Below, in pieces: positions 60,070-64,000 of a DNA stretch of 64,000 nt. Location: positions 78,018,647-78,082,646 of the forward strand of contig NC_051069.1 in the NCBI RefSeq assembly GCF_004664715.2. Direction: 5' to 3'. The notes under the pieces are model-generated. The model saw nothing but the letters and a program-made list of their open reading frames with translations, was not told the origin of the DNA and made no database searches. Both the position numbers and the translations under genes were made by a program. How positions within the stretch are numbered: the stretch's first letter is position 1; the number at the start of each line of letters is the position of its first letter. The DNA comes from Peromyscus leucopus. Its lineage: Eukaryota; Chordata; Mammalia; Rodentia; Cricetidae.

Positions 60070-60620
60070 GTTGTGTTAAGGTCTTGGTGACTGTTCCAAT
60101 AGAACCATGGTGAATATAGATGGTAGTACCATGAGTGGTTCTAGAGAAACAGAATTTTGAGAATGATTTTGTTAAGTTCAGGCACAGGCTTTGCAATTCA
60201 TTGACACCCACAGATACCAAAGTCCCCGGGTAGCATGGGAAGCACAGAAAGTGCATGACTGGAAATATTTGAAGGGCTTGTTGCATGCAACCAGGCATTT
60301 AATGACTCTGTATATAAAGCTTTTGGTAACTTGTAGAAAAATATGGAAAATAATGATGCTGGATGATTGCTTCTAGCATCTCTGGATAACTTGACAAAGG
60401 AAAAGAATGAACTCTGTGATTAAATTAACCAACTCCTAGCATCTCAGGATATGATGGTAAAAGAAAGGAATGAACTCAATAATACAGTTGATCAGCTCCA
60501 GACATGCATTAACAGTCTAAAGGCTTCTAAGTGTGCCCTAGAAGAGAATCTTCTCTCCAGCAGCCATAGAGCTCAAGTTAAGGAAAACCAAACCAAAGTC
60601 CTCATTATAAAATTGACTGG
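60070..60620 (+). pseudogene. Decayed coiled-coil-like reading frame
   Basis: From about 60390 to 60620 the plus strand reads as a heptad-like peptide (KEKNEL ... KERNEL ... LQTCINSLKASKCALEENLL) with one in-frame stop near 60422. The KEKNEL/KERNEL parts are a 63-base internal repeat, three heptads long. Upstream, 60190-60250 reads VAWEAQKVHDW-like. It is probably the gag-like interior of an ERVL/MaLR element, since these can encode coiled coils. A processed pseudogene of a cellular coiled-coil protein is also possible. Confidence 0.35.
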
Positions 60621-60626
60621 ATTATG

Positions 60627-61280
60627 GCCTGGCATGGTGGCAAATGCCTTTAATCCCAGTACTCAGAGGCAGAGACAGGTGGATCTCTGTAGCAGGCTTT
60701 CTTTTGGACTGCCAACCAGCTCCCAAATAAAGACATGGAGACTTATTATTAGTTATGAATGCTCGGCCTTAGCTTAGGCTCCTTTCTTGCTAGCTCTTAT
60801 AATGTAAATTATCCTGTTTCTCTTTATGTACATTTTGCCTCAGGGATTTTTATCTTTCTTTCTTTCTGTCTGTCCTACTTTCACTGCTTCCTCCATGTCT
60901 GTCTGTCTGGCTGACCACAGGGGCATCTCCCTTTCTTTCTCCTTGTTCTCTTCTCTCTCATTCTCTCTCAAGCCTAAATGGTTTCTCCTACTTATGCTCT
61001 CTGCCTGCCAGCCCCACCTATCCCTCTACTGCCTAGCTATTGGCTGTTCAGTTTTTTATTAGGCCAATCAGATGCCTTAGACGAGCAATGTAAAAACAGC
61101 AACACATTCTTTCATAATTAAAAAATGCAGCATAAGCAAATGTAACACATCTTTGCATAGTTCAAGTAATACCCCACAATAAATCTCTATGAGTTTGAGG
61201 CTGGCCTGGTCTACACAGTGAGTTCCAGGACAGCTGAGGTTATGTAGAGGGACCCTGTCTCAACAAAAAAAGGAAAAAAG
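60627..61280 (+). mobile_element. B1 SINE, sense, split by an LTR
   Basis: The left half (60627-60687) runs 'gcctggcatggtggc' to 'gtggatctc'. The right half (61188-61280) resumes 'tatgagtttgaggctggcct' and ends with the A-rich tail. Joined order equals one B1 with a family C LTR in between. Confidence 0.9.
60682..61187 (-). mobile_element. Class II ERV LTR, family C, nested in B1
   Basis: LTR 60688-61181 (494 bp) starts TGTAGCAGGCTTTC and ends CCCCACAATA (final CA decayed to TA). The 6-bp flanks GATCTC and AATCTC differ by one base and are B1 sequence. The reverse strand carries GATTGG-, AATAAA- and 'aataataagtctccatg' motifs in family A order. Confidence 0.85.
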
Positions 61281-61319
61281 ATTTGCTGAATCAAGTCCTA
61301 GCCTTAGAGGGTGTTAGCA

Positions 61320-61660
61320 GTTGAATTCAGGCACTGATTGGTAAGGAGTGGGATCCTATAATGGAATGGAGATGAAGGGTTTATCTCATCTAGGAAGTAG
61401 TCTTAATCTCTTCATTCTTAGTCCAGGATGCCTCTCAACCGACCATTTCCTGCAATATTGCCCTTTCTGCCTTGTGGTTGTGTCTCCAGACACGAGCTCT
61501 CAGCTACTGCTCCAGTTCCAATGCTGCCTTCCTGTACTGTGCTCTCCATCGTGATGGTTATGGACTCTAACTCTCTGAGATTGTCAGTCCCTAGTAAACT
61601 CTTCTATAAGATTCTTTAGTATGGTGTCTTATCACAACAAAAGAAAATTAAATAAGACCA
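61320..61660 (+). mobile_element. MaLR-type LTR, sense
   Basis: 'gacacgagctctcagctact', 'gttatggactctaactctct' and '...tggtgtcttatcacaacaa' then 'aaataagacca' match the 3' half of the MaLR group seen in antisense at 3527 and 32113. The 5' end is approximate. Confidence 0.65.
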
Positions 61661-61765
61661 GTGAAGAGAGTCTGGAGTGGTACGAGAATCCTTTCTGAAT
61701 TATTTTTATTTATTTTTTGTTAGTCTACAAGTATTTCAAGATTAAAAAGTTAAAAAAAAGGCCTA

Positions 61766-62504
61766 TGTTTCTGTAGCATGAATATTTTTTTTATTTTATA
61801 ATATAATTTAATTTTACATATCAGCCATGGATTCCCTTGTTCTTCCCCTCCCGTCCCCTGCCTTCCCCCTAGCCCAACCCCATTTCCATCTCCTCCAGGG
61901 CAAAGACTCCCTAAGGATTGAGTTCAACCTGGTAGATTCAGTCCAGGCAGGTCCAGTCCCCTCCTCCCAGGCTGAGCCAAGTGTCCCCTGTATGTAGCAT
62001 GAATCTTAAAAGGTCTTATTAATTAAATCAAACCTAAGGCCAGTTATTGTGGTGAATGCTGGAAGATCAGAGAAGCAGAACAAGCCACAGCTACCTCACC
62101 TTGCCAGTTCCTCAGCTGATCCTGTTTCCTCAGACTGGAAACCTCTGAGTCCTCATATCTGAATGGATGTCAGCTGAATTGTGGCTAGAAGCCTAAAAGC
62201 TTAACCAGCCAAATGCTTCTAGTTTCTGGTCTTCATGCCTTATATACTTTTCTACTTTCTACCATCATTCCCTGGGATTAAAGGCTCACTTTCTGGGATT
62301 AAAGGCATGTGTCACCATACTTAGTTGTATCCTTGAACACACAGAGATCCAGGTAGATCTCTGCCTCTGGAAAGCTAGGATTAAAGGCATGTGCTACCAC
62401 TGCCTAACCTCTATATTTAATATTGTAGCTGTTTTGTCTCTGACCTCAAATAAGTTTATTAGCATGCACAATATTTCGGAAAACTCAATACCACCACACC
62501 TTTC
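61766..62504 (-). mobile_element. Class II-like LTR, family B, split by an L1
   Basis: The LTR begins TGTAGCATGAAT at 61772, is interrupted by an L1 after 12 bases, and resumes at 62005, ending ATACCACCACA at 62498. Flanks TGTTTC and CCTTTC match at four of six bases. Inside are two B1-like modules ('gggattaaaggcatgtgtca', 'aggattaaaggcatgtgcta') as in the copy at 53784, plus an extra 'gggattaaaggctc' repeat. Confidence 0.8.
61772..62004 (-). mobile_element. L1 3' end, antisense, nested, with 12-bp TSD
   Basis: L1 61784-61992 starts with a T-run and 'tttaattttacatatcagcc', then 'ccatctcctccagggcaaag', and stops at 'gagccaagtgtcccctgta'. The flanking direct repeat TGTAGCATGAAT (61772-61783 and 61993-62004) is the first 12 bases of the host LTR. 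Confidence 0.9.
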
Positions 62505-62948
62505 CATTAAATTTTGCATGTGATTATTATATTCCAGACATTAAGCCAGCCCTAGGTTAGAGAGATGAGTCAGACATGATCATTGTTCTCAGGAACTCTG
62601 TGAAGGAACACAAATATAAACAATGAAGCTGTACAGCAGAGAACACTTCGTCCAGCAGCAGGTGACTTGCATGAAAATTAAGGTCTGTCTTCTGGCTTTT
62701 GCCTTTGTTCTTTATCAAGTAAGAGATGGATTGTCTTACTCTGCCTTCCATATCTCCTGCACATCATGCTTCCATTCCCATGTTTAACACGTGAGGAGGC
62801 TCAACACAGAGATAAATGCTTCTTAACCTCTGGGGATGTCAGACAGTATGGCAGATAATTGACATATAGTTTCTCTACAATTGAAATACAAATTCTCTAT
62901 GAAGTCTCTACTAAGCTCTCTTTGTAACTCCTTTGGTGTTTCCTTCAC
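62505..62948. other. Unassigned; possible old repeat
   Basis: 62520-62610 ('ccagacattaagccagccct') faintly resembles a common ancient mammalian repeat but cannot be named. Confidence 0.35.
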
Positions 62949-63134
62949 AAATCCACATTTAGCTGCTGCTGCTGCTGCTGGTGGTGGTGCACACCTTTAA
63001 TCCCAGCACTCGGGAGGCAGAGGCAGGTGGATCTCTGTGAATTCAAGGCCAGCCTGGTCTACACAGTGAGTTCCAGGACAGGCTCCAAAGAAAAAACACA
63101 GAGAAACCCTCTCTCAAAAAAAAATCCACATTTA
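62949..63134 (+). mobile_element. B1 SINE, sense, CTG-expanded head, 13-bp TSD
   Basis: B1 62962-63121. The perfect direct repeat AAATCCACATTTA flanks it (62949-62961, 63122-63134). Instead of the usual 'gccgggcg' head it starts with six GCT/CTG units followed by GGT units, then continues normally from 'gcacacctttaatccc' to the A-tail. It has an extra 'ctccaaagaaaaaacac' patch near the 3' end. Confidence 0.9.
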
Positions 63135-64000
63135 TAGCCCAAGACTCCATAGGTTGGAAAGAAGTTAAGGAGTGTGTATTTGACACACTCTACCCTGGTG
63201 GTTCTAAAGTAAGATCAAACCCAGGAAAGGCATTGTCAAGAAGTGCCAACAGTCAGACTGCACATGAGTGCTAGGGATCTGCTGAAGTTTCACAACTGAC
63301 AGAGGCAGAAGTAAAGGACAGTATGACAGAAGTTGAGGTTAGACATGTGAGAGTGGTTGGCTGAGAAGACAAGCATATGGGGAAAGGTTAGAGAGGATGG
63401 TACTGGTTCTGATAGAAAGACAGGCAGTGGTGTGCTCCTGCCAGATTTGAGGACATAACACTGACCGTAAAATTATAAAAGGCTAGTCTAGTGGTATGAG
63501 ACTAGTGGGACTAGAGACCAAGAGACAGCCTTAGTTTTCTATTACCATGTGGCATGTACCCTCAAATGGGCCTGTTTATACACAAATGTCCTCTCTTGCT
63601 TATTTGCTGTGTGACAGGGATCCAGCAGGATGGAATTAGCTGTTTTACTCCACATTGCATTGGCTGTGGTCCAGCTGGTGGCTGGACTGATCTGGAAGGT
63701 CTAAGAAAGCTTCATTCTTCTGCCTGGAAGCACAGGTCTCTTTTACATTCTTCCCCACTTCCACAAATGATGCCATCTTTTACTCTGTTGCTTAGGTCCC
63801 AAAAAAAGACTACTTGCTTATGCTCTAATGTGGACTCATTTGTGTTCTTGACATCTCCCTTATTCACCCCCAAAGATACAATGAGGTCTGGATATTGTAA
63901 CCAGTTAAAGTGAGGTCATGATAGAGTAGATTAGGTTCCCAATCCAATGTGATTGGTGGTCTTATAGGAAAGCAGCCCTGTAAAGATAGAGATACATGGG
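63135..64000. other. Unassigned sequence to window end
   Basis: The frame 63554-63913 (119 codons) is Ser/Leu-rich without recognised domain. No repeat named. Confidence 0.4.

Overview
This is about 64 kb of rodent nuclear DNA with no recognisable protein-coding gene. The SINE content points to a murid-type rodent: B1, B2, B3, B4/ID and URR1 are all present. The B1 copies at 7607-7774 and 38667-38829 carry the 'gcgcaaagctacacagaga' 3' module, which I associate with cricetids (hamsters, voles, deer mice). The L1 3' UTRs and the abundant class II LTRs fit that too. The genus cannot be read from the sequence.

Layout. 1-7 kb: mostly unassigned sequence with a two-unit 150-bp tandem duplication (2338-2642), a MaLR-type LTR (3527-3892) and a solo class II LTR (3990-4375). 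7-16 kb: B1 copies, an old L1 3' end (12450-13080), MER5-like and MaLR remnants, and a 36-nt tRNA-Val 5' half between 12-bp direct repeats (11657-11731). 17-25 kb: a class II LTR carrying a nested B1, a tiny 5'-inverted L1 (18822-19097), a MIR, a MaLR LTR, a second solo LTR (23966-24321) and a B2. 25-43 kb: a class I-like LTR, old L1M and MIR fragments, a URR1 hAT element with 8-bp target duplication, a MaLR 5' LTR with primer-binding site and internal sequence (38927-39690), a third solo LTR (40154-40552) and many microsatellites. 43-45 kb: a 1.5-kb L1 with a 5' inversion, both halves bracketed by one 11-bp target duplication. 47.6-52.5 kb: a degenerate class I (gammaretrovirus-like) provirus with two LTRs, a zinc knuckle, a protease remnant and an integrase remnant. 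Its 5' LTR is split by an L1 3' end. 53-63 kb: three copies of a class II-like LTR family that contains B1-like modules, an L2 3' end, a coiled-coil-like decayed frame, nested B1/LTR/L1 insertions and a B1 with a CTG-expanded head.

The window is best read as an intergenic or intronic stretch shaped by successive retrotransposition. The nesting gives a relative order: LTR into B1 at 60.7 kb, L1 into an LTR at 61.8 kb, L1 into a proviral LTR at 48.1 kb, B1 into an LTR at 17.4 kb. All open frames over 60 codons are short. Those I examined are repeat-derived, microsatellite-derived or have no recognised similarity. Repeat family names are from memory of consensus sequences and were not checked by a search.
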